A DNA stretch of 64,000 nucleotides from positions 496,001 to 560,000 of the forward strand of contig VCCP01000002.1 in NCBI GenBank assembly GCA_005765155.1, given 5' to 3'. Positions 23,596 to 34,810 of the stretch are shown in pieces. The DNA is from Zelopaecilomyces penicillatus (lineage: Eukaryota > Ascomycota > Sordariomycetes > Hypocreales > Pseudodiploosporaceae). Made by a program: the position numbers and the translations under genes. Position 1 is the first letter of the stretch. Each line of letters starts with the position of its first letter. The notes under the pieces are model-generated. The model did not search any database, was not told the origin of the DNA, and was given only the letters and a program-made list of their open reading frames with translations.

Positions 23596-24579
23596 TTATT
23601 TGTCCTTCTTCGCCTTGGCACCCTTGACCTTTGCTGTGCCGCGCAGGGTCTTTTGTCGGTTCTTGCGCTGCTTGCCTGTAGGGGGTCATGAAATGTCAGC
23701 CGAGTTGATTCTATAGAAATTGATGTTTTGCCATGTGCCTGTGGGATTTGCAATGCTTTCTGCCATCATGGTACGGAGACATGAAGCCAATAAAAAGCAT
23801 ATAAAAAAAGCCACGGCGAGAAGGCAGTCTGGGGAAATTGAAGAAAACGTACGTTGTTGTCTGCTGGCACGCTCGGCCTTGGTGGCCATGCCCACTCGGA
23901 TAAGTCTGTACTTGGGCTCGAACTTCTTCATGGCCTCGGGGGAGTCGTAGACCAGGGCGAAGCCGGTGGTCTTGCCACCACCGAACTGGGTGCGCAGGCC
24001 GAAGACCTGGACCTGGTCCTTCTGGGCCTTGTACATGCCACCGAGCTTCTCGCGGAGCTCCTCCTTGGAGATGTTGGCCCGGCTGGGGTGGAGGATGTCA
24101 CTGCGCAAATTGAACCATCAGCACGAGCTCTCAATCTCTCTGTTTTCTTCACATCATGATATGTTGCGTGTCTGATTGGGATCGCCTGCTCTCTCTCTCT
24201 GATTATCTGCCACTCTCTCGTTCGATCCGTGGTCCCCCAACGCGTCGTAACATTTCCATAGACCCCCCCGCCCAATCGAGGGACGTGAAGCATTTTGAGA
24301 CAAGTAATAAAAATCACAGTCTGATCGTGCCAGTTGGGGCGAGCGGGGGCAATCTCAAAATAACGAATTGCGCGTTTGGGATCGTTCGAAATCGAGGAAG
24401 AGAGACAGATTGCAGAGAGCGGTGTGCGGACAAGTGCTGTTATTTCTGTGCTTTTGGGGTTATGTTGGTGGTTCTTTCTTTCTTTCTGGCACTTACACCA
24501 CCATCTGCTTGCGGCCCAGTAGGGGGTTTCGGATGAACTTGCGAGTTCGCAGGGTAACGGGGCTGTCGTTGTCCGCCAT
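23596..24579 (-). CDS. RPS24: 40S ribosomal protein eS24 (136 aa, 3 exons)
   Basis: Structural protein of the small ribosomal subunit. Exons are 24579-24497, 24100-23853 and 23675-23596. The first intron is long for this genome (396 nt) and the second is 177 nt; phases are 2 and 1. The spliced protein reads [20 protein letters not shown], then [46 protein letters not shown] and a basic C-terminus ending [11 protein letters not shown], matching eS24 along its whole length. A long first intron directly after a short first exon is common in fungal ribosomal protein genes. It is head-to-head with the eEF2 methyltransferase gene. Confidence 0.98.
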
Positions 24580-25030
24580 GGTTGCGAGTTGTGATGGTCT
24601 CGTGTGGTGGGTGGTCGAAGGAGAGACTGGGCGGGTTGGCGTGTTGTCGGGTCGTGGGTGGAAGGGCTCGCGGCAAATCAGACCGGGGCTGCGAAAATTC
24701 CGACGTCCTACGTGTCGCTTAGCTGGGTCCAACCCTAAGCCCACAAACTCTGCAGTTTTTGTGTGAGTGTTGTGCGCTAAGTGCAATGATGGGGCTTTGT
24801 AGATCACGTGGAGACTTGTCCTGTTGTCGGGTTATCATCGGTAACTAAAAACTCAGCCACATATGTCACAGCAGCCACAATAGTAACCCCGCCGCGTAAA
24901 GACTGACGCCACGATGATTGCCTGATCAACAACCCACATTGATAAGTCAACCAACCAGTCCGTGGCCTTTGCTTCGGCTCTCCCACCCCGCAATATCCAA
25001 CCTTATCGTGTGCTCTTATCATCTGCGATA
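24580..25030. promoter_or_regulatory. Shared divergent promoter of RPS24 and the methyltransferase gene
   Basis: 451 nt separate the two start codons on opposite strands, so both promoters must lie here. I saw no firm named motif. Confidence 0.55.
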
Positions 25031-26137
25031 ATGGATATCATGGCCCCAGTTCAGACAAGACAAGTGGATCGGTTCTGCCACCAGTATCTACAGCTCGAGA
25101 GGACTCTGGATGTGCCAGAAGGCGACTTTCTCAAATTCTCCGAAATTCAAGATGCAATCTATCGACGTCTGTTGGCCCCTGTGGCGCATTCGTACAGTGA
25201 CCTCCCGTCGAAACACCAATTGAGAGCCATCAAGCAGTTGGTGTCTCGAATCGAGGCCAGCATAGACGATTGGGATGAGCATGTAAGTTGACCAGGGGCG
25301 CACACTATGTGGCAGACTGCGAAATTTCGTTCTTCTGACCCTGCAATCCAGGGCGTATCCGATGACATAGTGTCGTCCCTATCTATGCTGATCTCAGCGC
25401 CCCGTCCCTCAGAGGCTGTTGCGGTGCAGCAGAGGCATCACGTCACTTACCATCTCTCATCGCTGCCGCGTGGCCCTAATCTTCCTGATGATGCTGCTGA
25501 CATCACACTGCTCGAGAACCGGTCTCTCCTATCAGCGGGTGGGACAACAGGTTTGCGGACGTGGGAAGCGGCTCTGCACCTGGGACAGTTCCTGTGTCAA
25601 AACCCTTCCATCGTTGCTGGGAAGCACGTTTTGGAACTTGGTGCCGGTACCGGCTATCTTTCTATCCTGTGTGTCAAGTTTCTCCAGGTGGCGCACGTTA
25701 TAGCCTCAGATGGCTCAGACGATGTCGTCAACAACCTTCCCGATAATCTTTTCCTCAACCAACTTCAGGGTTCCAGCCGCATCAACATCAAGGACATCAA
25801 GTGGGGGCATGCACTTCTAGGGACTGAGGAGCAATGGTGGAACGGGGGCCGACCCATCGATGTTGTCCTTGGCGCCGATATTACCTACGACCAGAGGTTG
25901 ATCCCGCCTCTTATCGGCACGCTCCTAGATCTATTTGAGCTGTATCCCCGTGTGGAGGTTTACTTGTCGATGACGCAGCGTAACGATCAGACTTTCCAGG
26001 TGTTTGTCGACGTTTGCCAGCGTAGCAAACTCTTGGCTGAGGATGTGCACTTTGACGTGCTACCGCGGGAGCTACAGGACGGACCGTTTTACGACGATCA
26101 AGTTGCAATACGAATATTTAGATTGTCCAAAGTATAA
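25031..26137 (+). CDS. EFM3: Protein-lysine N-methyltransferase, EFM3/FAM86 type (345 aa, 2 exons)
   Basis: A seven-beta-strand SAM-dependent methyltransferase. Members of this group (yeast Efm3, human FAM86A) methylate a lysine of elongation factor 2. Exons are 25031-25282 and 25352-26137; the 69-nt intron (GTAAGT...CAG) joins in phase 0. Seen: a helical N-terminal region (about 10-84) typical of the FAM86 group; GGTTGLRTWEAALHLGQFL just before the core; motif I LELGAGTGYLSIL (about 178-190); an acidic post-I residue in VIASDGSD; and the post-II motif VVLGADITYD, matching the DxxY-type active-site loop. The nearby ribosomal protein gene shares the promoter, which fits a role in translation. 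Yeast Efm2 is a related alternative. Confidence 0.85.
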
Positions 26138-29100
26138 TGTACAACAAAGCTATCATGCTTACTACTTCTCAGACAATTACCCGTCGCCTAGGACAACTTA
26201 CTTACTATATCTGTTAATTAGAGTTGGGCGACGGGGGGCGTTATTCTGGGCAATTGCTTCCCTTTCCCCAGCCTTGTCTGGTAAATGAAGAGGCGCACGT
26301 GGTAAACATGTCAGAATATTCTAGTTCATGTACGAATAGGTTGCTGGCGGAGATTTTGCGGCATGCTTTCTTTGTATGGATAGATGTTGATATTAATTGA
26401 CGTCGCCAACCCTTCCAAGGCGTGGTTAGTGATAGGGAACTGACGTCTAGCGCCGATGTAGATGACTTTGGTGCCGGAGGTAATGCTCCCATAGGCAGCG
26501 AGGCACCCATGGTCCAGTTGCTGGAATAAACGACCCAACAGGCAACCACCAAATGATTGATTGATTACTCAAGGATGGTTAGTAAGGCTGCCAAGTCCCC
26601 CAACACCCATCCAAATGCCGTCGGTCCATATTCGATACGGACTGTTGGTGTACGTGTTTCCTCGGTGGGATCCAGTTGGATCACGGGTTCTCTATTTGAT
26701 ACCATTCCGCCAAATAAAAGTGTGGAGACAATGATATGGAAACCTATTTTTTTCGGTAGATGAATCATGAAGTCATGGATTAAACATGTCTCAGGAAGAA
26801 ACAAGACATTGCTGGGCCGTGTTCTCCTCCCCCAGAAGGATTAGTTAGTCTGGGGAAACAAGGGATGGGGGTGTTGCACACCATGCCCTGTGAGGCATGG
26901 TGTGTGAACCGGACACTCGGCACGCAGCGCATATTGGAGTTCAAGTGTTTTGTTTCTTCCTGTTCCCCCCTCTTTTCTCCCGTCTCATTCACCCGCTTCA
27001 GTATTAGGGGGAGGGGGATGTGATCATGAAGTAAATAGATGATAGAGGGGGGTCAGCCAGTACGGATTTGGCAGTATTGTTCGTTAGATTCCCACATCAA
27101 TGGAACTACCGTTGTGTGTATTTACACACACCGAGAGACTTGCGAGGGAAGAGGCTAACACTGGGCAAATGAAAACATGCACAGGCCGTTTTTGTTGGTC
27201 TGGGTGTGGAGGTGGCTTGGGGTCAACATGTCTGATTATGGGAGGGACGTGGCCTTTTCTGGTCTGGGGGTGAGAAGATGCAAGCGTCCAAGCACAGTGG
27301 TTGGTTAGATTACTTGCACTGCTTTCGTCAAAGTCATCACCCTAGGAGGCTCATGTTACCAGTCCCCCTATCAATTTCCCCAAATTCTGGAGGGCTTGTG
27401 CTTGTGTAGATACTTGGAGAATGGTTAAGCAGACTAATTAATAACACCCAAGCTGTCAATGATTTTGTCTCATTTTGATATTCTTCGCCAATTTTTCGAC
27501 GAAGGCTTCCACGCCAGGGGGGCCAGGACCCATGGACACAGGGGGGGCACGAATGATGACGATATTGCTGATACCAAGGACCATCTATTGCCTTGGTGAT
27601 AGAATACCTAGACGTAATGATGATTGCTTTCACCTCCTGGGAACCAGGTTTCGTTTTTTAGGAATAGAAACTCCAGGGGTGGGAAATCCACTCTCTCTTA
27701 CAGGGGTGAAGAGGGCGAGATTACCGTAGATGGAAGTTACCAAGCAACATACTTAGCTACTGTACCTACCAATGCTTTGATAGCCCAGGTCAAGATGGGC
27801 AAAGGTGCTGTCACGCGTGGATTATAGGCGTTCCATTGCTTCGGGCTCCCGTTTCATCGCTTCTGCAGGCACTTTTGAGTGCCTTGCAAAGACACAAACG
27901 CGGCCCCACGTTTTTTTTTTTCTTTTCTTTTCTTTTTTGCTGCGAGCGATCGTCGTTGGGAAATCAATGGGGATCGGCGATGTCAACCCGTGCCTGACTG
28001 AGCTCGCTCGGCTGGGTTGGGTGCTGATGCTGACAGGTCAACCTAACACGGGTATCAATCCCGCAGATCAACGAAGCTCGCTATCAGAAACGTTTTCTGT
28101 ATCTTTCCCCCCTTGTCCCTCCCTTTTTTTTTTTGGGGTTGTTTACTTTCTTTCCATTCATGCTTCCGCGTGCCCGAGTGACTTGGGGTCAGTGGCTTGT
28201 ATGAGGATACGTACATACATACGAAGGTACTGGATAGGTACTAAGCGTGGCTGCGAGATTGATAGATCATAGGTCTAGGAACATGGGGTGGCTAGATGTC
28301 TGATGCTGCTGGCAAGGGCTCGTGCGTTTGGAACTTGTCATGAGGAAAATGGCGGTGTCAGTGAAAACATGCGCATGATGCATTTTGTGTTGTTGATATT
28401 TCCACTCCTTCGTTACATACTGAGAAGTGAAAAAGAGATCTGTGCCACAAGAATGCACAGGTGATTAATTGATGGGGGGATTTGCTGGCAAATGGCATAA
28501 CCGAAGAGGTTGTTGATGTGCTGGTTGTTTGCTCCATCCTTATCGCTACGGTACCTTGGTACCTTGGATATCAATTTAGAGAGAGATCTTGATGGAAGCA
28601 ACTCGATGCGATGGTCAACTGATGAATGGCATTGAAGATCTGCCTCTCCAATCTCTGCCGTTTTATCATGATAGTCAAACAAGTCCATCACTTGCCGTCC
28701 CAGAAACGCAGGTCATTCGGCCACGCATTGGAGAGGTCTCCGCTTCAGAACGCCTTCACCCGCCCATTCCGTCCTTTATGCCGTGAAGTTGTGTCGATCT
28801 CTTATTGTCTTCCGTAGATGCATTATGCACCACTAGAAAAGACACAAAACAGTAATTAGGTCTTGCTATGCTGCAGTCTACCTGGTCGATCTCATCGATC
28901 TATACCTTTGTACTGGGGTGTATTTACAGCTATCTTTACTGCAGCACTGGCTGATGAGATGACGATCAACGAAAGCAACTGGTTCAAGCCGCAACGTAGA
29001 CAAAAGCATGTAATAATTCATCTGTTTTGACCACAATTGCAGTCTCTATCATCTCCACAACTCGCTGGCTCATTGGTACATCTTGCATGCTGCCTTCTCC

Positions 29101-29306
29101 TCTTCCCCATCATACAGGTAACACCACTCAACCACGAATCCACACACAATCCACGTCTCCGCAGCCTCTACAAAGTATCACCCCCCTTATCATCAGCCAC
29201 ATGCCAACTGTCAAAGACCTACTCAGGGCTCAAGGACCGGGCCGGACTTGGCTGAGCTAGACTTCCCGTCTGGCTTGACCCTCGAATTTGAGCAGCTGTT
29301 GCTATT

Positions 29307-29327
29307 GTCGTCGTCGTCGTCGTCGTC
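29307..29327 (+). repeat. GTC trinucleotide microsatellite
   Basis: Seven tandem GTC units in the non-coding region. Confidence 0.95.
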
Positions 29328-29492
29328 ACAAAATTGCGGTTGCTATTGTTATTGTCTTGTTGTTATTGCTACCCATTCGCCAAAAGTGATAGATCCCCGT
29401 CCCTTGTGGAACGTAGTTCTCCTCTCATTAAACTCTAGAGTCTCCCTAGCCATCAATCTTGCCTGTCTTAATCTCCAAGCCTGGCTGCACTG

Positions 29493-29517
29493 CCCCCCCC
29501 CCCCCCCCCCCCCCCCC
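29493..29517 (+). repeat. 25-nt C homopolymer
   Basis: Uninterrupted C tract in the gene-poor region. It is the second long poly-C of the window. Confidence 0.95.
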
Positions 29518-32145
29518 TCTTCGGCAAGGGGAACGAACTCACCTGTCTGTCGGCCTTTACTACAGAACGCGGAGTACCGACAATTGACGGGGATAACCAT
29601 TTTCTACACCAAACTCTCATCCAATATCTTTCGTCTGTACACGCGGCGTTGCAGAATACCAACCTACATTGCATTGAATGGTTCACAAGGCACCTGCATA
29701 TCAACAACCCCCGTGCGTCGTCGTTTACAACATCCAGCACGAGCCCATTCTGCCTGCATCTTGCCGTGCGGAGAAGACGGAGGCCGGAATCAGCAAACAT
29801 CTGGAGTGCATGCACGGCGTATCACCCAAGGATACACAACAAAGTCGCCACGTCTCGAGTACTCTTTCGGGCGCCTCTAAGTAGATTCGTGGAGACGCTC
29901 AGCACACAAGTCCACGTCTTGAGGACGACGTGATACCTTCTCAATACCTTGAAAGACGTGCTCAGCTACTGCTGCTAGTGGAAGTTGCACTACCTAGGTA
30001 CTAGTTACAGGCGCCTGCTCGCCTTCAGCCACTTCAGCCACTGCATGCTCCGTACATACAGCCGCTGCATTTCAGCCCTGCAGGTGTGCGGCTCCAGTGG
30101 ACATTAACCACCTGTACCCGCTGTAAGGCCCACTGCACCTACACCACTGTACACCACTGTACCTGCACAGGCACACACACTCAACAGCACGTAGTCGCCC
30201 GTGACCCCGCAACAGAGAAGTCGGTCAAGGCTCAAACCTCCACATTCTGCCTGCCTCGCCATTCCAATTGCGTTGCGTGGCAGCTCCAGCATATCGAACT
30301 TCCAAGATACAGACGGACCTGGAAACTTCCGACCTGAAATCCCACCCTCATTCCATCCTTTCCCCATCCCATTCCATCAGCAAACCCGACTCACCGGACG
30401 GGGTACACACACCGAGCGTTTCCTGATTTGACACAAATGAAGTATCATCTACCCAGAGCAAAAACACCAACGATACCGAAAGAGGGAGCTCTCGACGAGC
30501 CGCAGTGTCAGCTTAGCAAGCTCCAAAACAAACCACGTTCATTAATAGCTGTAATACGATCGAATCATACCCTGACAGATCAGGGACAAAAGGAGAAATA
30601 CTGTACCTACCTACCTATCCCTACCAAAGACTGAACAACGAAACGAACTGTACCGCACCGGCCAGCTCCGGCCGCACGCTATTGATCGCTTCCAACGCCC
30701 GCGCCATCCCAACGCGTGGTAGCGCCATCGCCTTGGCACCCAAGTTGAGGTTTCCAAGACCACCTTGTTCTGCCCAGTTGTTGTCCCTGCAAGACAGACA
30801 GAGAAAAGCCCCCCCGTCGCCACTTGCGCTGACGCTGCCATTGGCCGGGCTGCTGGCTCCAGGCGCAGAACCTTATTTGCTAATTCTCAGCACATCCAGC
30901 ACCCACCCACCTTTGCTCCCGGTGTGGGTGGTAGCAGCCCAGTTGCATTGCGGCGGCGCCAAAAAAGAGGTGGTGTGTGGTGGTTCGCGGTAAGAGGGCG
31001 TGTGTTGTGTGTGTGTGTGTGGTGTGGTGTGGCCAAGCCAGGCCAGAACCAGAACCAGAGCCAGGCTTTCCAGGATAGACGGAACCAAGAAAACTTGAGC
31101 CAGGAAGACAGAAGACGCACATAGCAGCCCAGGACTAACGTTATATTGTATTACGAGCGACTAGGACAAAGTACCTCTCAAGCTACCACGACCTCTTACC
31201 CTCCTCCTACGCACGTCCAGCGATCGAGACCCGGAGCTAGCAAACAGGAGATTGAAACCAAGATTTAAAACCATAGGCCTCTACGATCATCCCTCTCTTC
31301 CCCTTTCCTTTCGATTCGACCCGCCTTCTTACACTTACTGCGCCTCGCAATTCGTTTCCAGGGAGCAGTTAAAACTCTTCAAGCTCGAATCTTATCGTTG
31401 CCAAAGTCGCCCCCCCTGCTACAAACCTGTTCGTACCGACTATTACCTGTACTTAAAACCGCCGCCCCCTTGCCTTGCTCCGGACTCTCTGTCGCCATCG
31501 ATACGTCGTTTTAGCTGTGTATGTGTGTGTTTATCAAAGCTCGCTCATCATCTCGACGTACCAACCAACCAACCTGTTTGAACCTTGTCAACGTTACCTT
31601 GACACATCCACTCTCAATTACCGCTCCCCAAAAAAGTACCTCGCTTCACTCAATTATCATTTAATTATAAACTCTGCATCTCCCCCCTCCCGTCCAGCGC
31701 TTAGGTGTAGGCCTCCAAAGACCTTCTCTCACAAACGTTCGCTGCCTTTTGGACAAGTGCACGGCCCAAGACGCTCTCATTGTCAAAGACGCCCGACATC
31801 AATCACCTATCACCAACGACTGCGAGTTGGGAATTGATTGCCTGATTACGGCCCTACCAGCACAGCAATTACCAAAGCAACGCCTAATTGCACCTACCTA
31901 TATTGCGACACCACCGTCCTCCGTGATACAAAACACAAGAACCATAACAGCTACCGGGACATCCTCCCATCGCGACACTACCTCTTGGATTAAACCGACA
32001 ATTGTGCTCGTCTAGTTGTGTGCAAGGAGTACAAACGTACTGCGTCCGATGGTTCCGTCATCAGTTGACACCAGAGCTCGATCTCGACCGCATTACAGCA
32101 CCACCGGCTAAAGCACATTTCATCTTTCGAAACAACGACACCAAA

Positions 32146-32637
32146 ATGCCTTCAGCAATTGGCCATAACTATAGCTTTACCCTGCAAAAGTACATGCTTT
32201 TGCAGGAGCAGCACCAGCAGCTCTGCTACAACCTCGATCAAATCCGCCCACGCAAATCTTCAACCAGCAGCAGCGTCTCCACCATGTCATCTCCCGGCAT
32301 CTCCCCCACCCGTTCATCGTCATCACCAAAACGACACTCCCGCTCCAGTGGCCAGCGACGACACTCTAGAGCTTCTGCTCGCTACAGTGGCTGGGATGAT
32401 GGGCAGGACTGTCTCGACACGATTCTTGACGAGGACACACTCTACCAAATCTCTGCCGAGGAGCAGCGTCTGTTTGATGTCAATGAGAGCATCAAGCGCG
32501 CTCTAACGGAGCTGCTGAATTGCGATGCCGTACGCAGCGACAACTCGACGCGCATGTGGGCGCAGGCGAGGCTGATGGAGACCGAGAAAGAGTTGCGATC
32601 CGGCCGCCGCCGAAAGAGCACTCCATGCATGGACTAG
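32146..32637 (+). CDS. Small conserved fungal protein of unknown function (163 aa, single exon)
   Basis: Not named. The N-terminus MPSAIGHNYSFTLQKYMLLQ is followed by a Gln-rich helix (EQHQQLCYNLDQIRP), then a Ser/Arg/His-rich basic segment (about 37-78) with SPxR-type repeats, then a compact acidic region LDTILDEDTLYQISAEEQRLFDVNESIKRALTELLNCDAV (about 90-130) and a basic tail ending RSGRRRKSTPCMD. The acidic helical part has the regularity of a conserved domain, and I recall similar hypothetical proteins in Sordariomycetes. No signal peptide or membrane segment. Charge layout suggests a nuclear or signalling protein, which is inference only. A long pyrimidine-rich leader with upstream ATGs precedes it. 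Confidence 0.75.
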   Translation: MPSAIGHNYSFTLQKYMLLQEQHQQLCYNLDQIRPRKSSTSSSVSTMSSPGISPTRSSSSPKRHSRSSGQRRHSRASARYSGWDDGQDCLDTILDEDTLYQISAEEQRLFDVNESIKRALTELLNCDAVRSDNSTRMWAQARLMETEKELRSGRRRKSTPCMD

Positions 32638-32655
32638 ACCTCTTTTGTCCACCTT

Positions 32656-32656
<1 letters not shown>

Positions 32657-32693
<37 letters not shown>
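32657..32693 (+). repeat. CT dinucleotide microsatellite
   Basis: About eighteen CT units, starting 20 nt after the stop codon of the small conserved gene, so probably within its 3' untranslated region. Confidence 0.95.
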
Positions 32694-32696
<3 letters not shown>

Positions 32697-33479
32697 CAAG
32701 GGCTAAACAAAGCAAAAAAGCCTCTTGGGTTGCACCAGACATCCATCCGATTCAACACAGCGGATCCTTATTCTTGTAATACTTATTAATCCCTCTTACC
32801 TTTACCTTTTTACCTTGCATCCAAAAGAGGCTTTTTACTTGTTCTTGTGTATGGCATTTGGGGGTGTTGGCTCCCCCTGGACTTTGGGTAGCAACAGGAG
32901 TGCAGGGGTTTCTCTTTTTGGGGTTGCAAGGGGAGACCTTTTCGGAACAAAAGCTTTCACAGCGCATATTTTCTTCCTCTGCTTCACGTGTTTTTTTTCT
33001 TGCCATCGTTGATTGATGGTGTATTAACGCAAAAAGGATGTTGTTGTGTCTTTTTAGGCATTGCGCTTGCCACAGCATCATGTTGCGTTTTTTCTTCTTT
33101 TTCTTCTCTAGTATCATCATTCATTCCAACCTACTTTCTCTTTCAGCTATGGAATAGCGGGTTTGTTACGGTGTTTTTCATGAATTTTTTTTATCGGGGT
33201 TTACTTCTTTGGGTGGGATGAAGAAAAATGCATGTCCCCCCAATGGGTGGAGGGGGTGGGAAATATGCCCTGTCACTTCTTTGCGACATTTTGAAGGGCT
33301 GAGAGAAAAAATAATGCATGAGTCCTTTGTGGACACAATTTTCTAGAGCCTGACAAGCACAAAATCGCGCATATTTGCTCCTCTGTGATTATGATGAATC
33401 TTCTGAAAAAGGTGGGAATCTAGTATATGTGCTCTTAATCCTTGGAGCCTTGTTGTAAAAATATAGGGCAATCATGGTT

Positions 33480-33495
33480 GGGGGGGGGGGGGGGG
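33480..33495 (+). repeat. 16-nt G homopolymer
   Basis: Uninterrupted G tract in the spacer before the desaturase-like gene. Confidence 0.9.
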
Positions 33496-34810
33496 CACAG
33501 AGTTGGCCAATATGATCTTGAGCCTCGCTCGTTTTAGTGTCAGGTAGCTTCATGCAGCTTTGAAAGCGCCTTTTGCCTGTGGCAAATCAGAATCTGCACT
33601 CGCTTTTTTCTTCACTACAGCATTGGTATTTTACCAACGGCTGATTATTAATAGACAGTCCACACTCTCAAACATATTTAATCTATATTTATACAGGCCG
33701 ACCTGGGCTGGCCTGTACATCCGGGTCTCGGCGATCTGGTTGTGGTGTCCACGCTCACATCACTTTCCACAACCCATTCTCAGTGGCTACTAGTATATCC
33801 AGTCAATATTATGGTGTGATTGAAGCGATTTGGTGCGACGGACCGCCTCACGGGATGAACGATCTCCGAGGTGATCTTCGGTATATTGGTTGTGGTGGGA
33901 AGTTGTGGAAAATGGGGAGGGGGATTGTTTTCGCGCTATTTGGTAACGGTGATGTAGGGTTGCATTAAACATCGTGTACGAAGCAAGTAGTGGCAGTTTG
34001 TTCATTGGTATTGGTATTGTTTATAAACAAGTCTTTAGCAACGAGACATGGAGCCGAGATGTCGGCCCATGACTGCCGTTTGCCATTTGCCACATGTTTC
34101 GGTCAAGTTATTGATCTCTTGTTACGAAACAAGTATCAGACGGCGTCGAACTCCATGCGTTCCGCTACTGAAGTATGGGCTTTGAAATAATAGGAAGACA
34201 AGACCAATATATAAATATTCCGGCAACCCTAGTCCGATAATTGCTTGATTTGATGAGAGGGCGAATCATAATGGAAGGCTTGCTTATGACCACTGTGTCT
34301 GAGTCGGTGCTAGAATGATGTAATGATATGATTAGCAGTTATATTTTATATAACGTGATTGCCTAATAGGTAACCGGATGTATCTTACCTATCGTACGTA
34401 CTAGTAGTACTCTGGTCTTCTTGCACATTTGATAGATTACAACATTTGCAGACTTTCAATTTCTTCCCACTTGAACACCTTAGGGTTGTGAGACCCTGTA
34501 ATTACTATATAACACCTGTAGTAGGCATTGTTTTACTTTGTGATAGGGGGTTTAGGATTACATAGCACGACAGTGTAAAAGCAGAAAAAAGAAAAAAAAG
34601 GACAGAAAGAACTAGTTGCATAGTGTCTAGCGTCTCAGTCTCAGACATTTCACATAATCATCAAATTGTAAACTTTTACTTATATTCATGACATGCGCCG
34701 AGCCCTGTACCACCCCAGTTACTCCCCTCATTGTCCTCAGGGGATTTTGACCCCATCGCCTGTTTTTGTTTAACAGCTGCGCAACAGCGAAAAACCACAA
34801 CGCCAATACC

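Larger units (their letters stand above)
26138..32145. other. 6-kb gene-poor region including a long leader on the right
   Basis: No convincing gene on either strand. Positions 26138-29000 contain many short frames with poor composition. Positions 29000-30640 are rich in CA and C tracts. Positions 30640-32145 are pyrimidine-rich on the plus strand with several upstream ATGs (for example 31252 and 31475) and may be the promoter and leader of the gene at 32146. A non-coding RNA cannot be excluded by eye. Confidence 0.45.
32638..34810. other. Intergenic region with AT-rich right half, no gene seen
   Basis: It begins with the CT microsatellite just after the stop of the small conserved gene. Then come T-rich and G-rich tracts, including a G run at 33480-33495. 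From about 33600 to 34700 the DNA is AT-rich. No gene is supported. The last 600 nt are the presumed promoter of the desaturase-like gene. Confidence 0.5.

Noticed and set aside
29248..29880. 210-codon plus-strand open frame
   Set aside because: It runs through the GTC microsatellite and the C homopolymer, giving poly-Ser and poly-Pro, and has no protein-like remainder.
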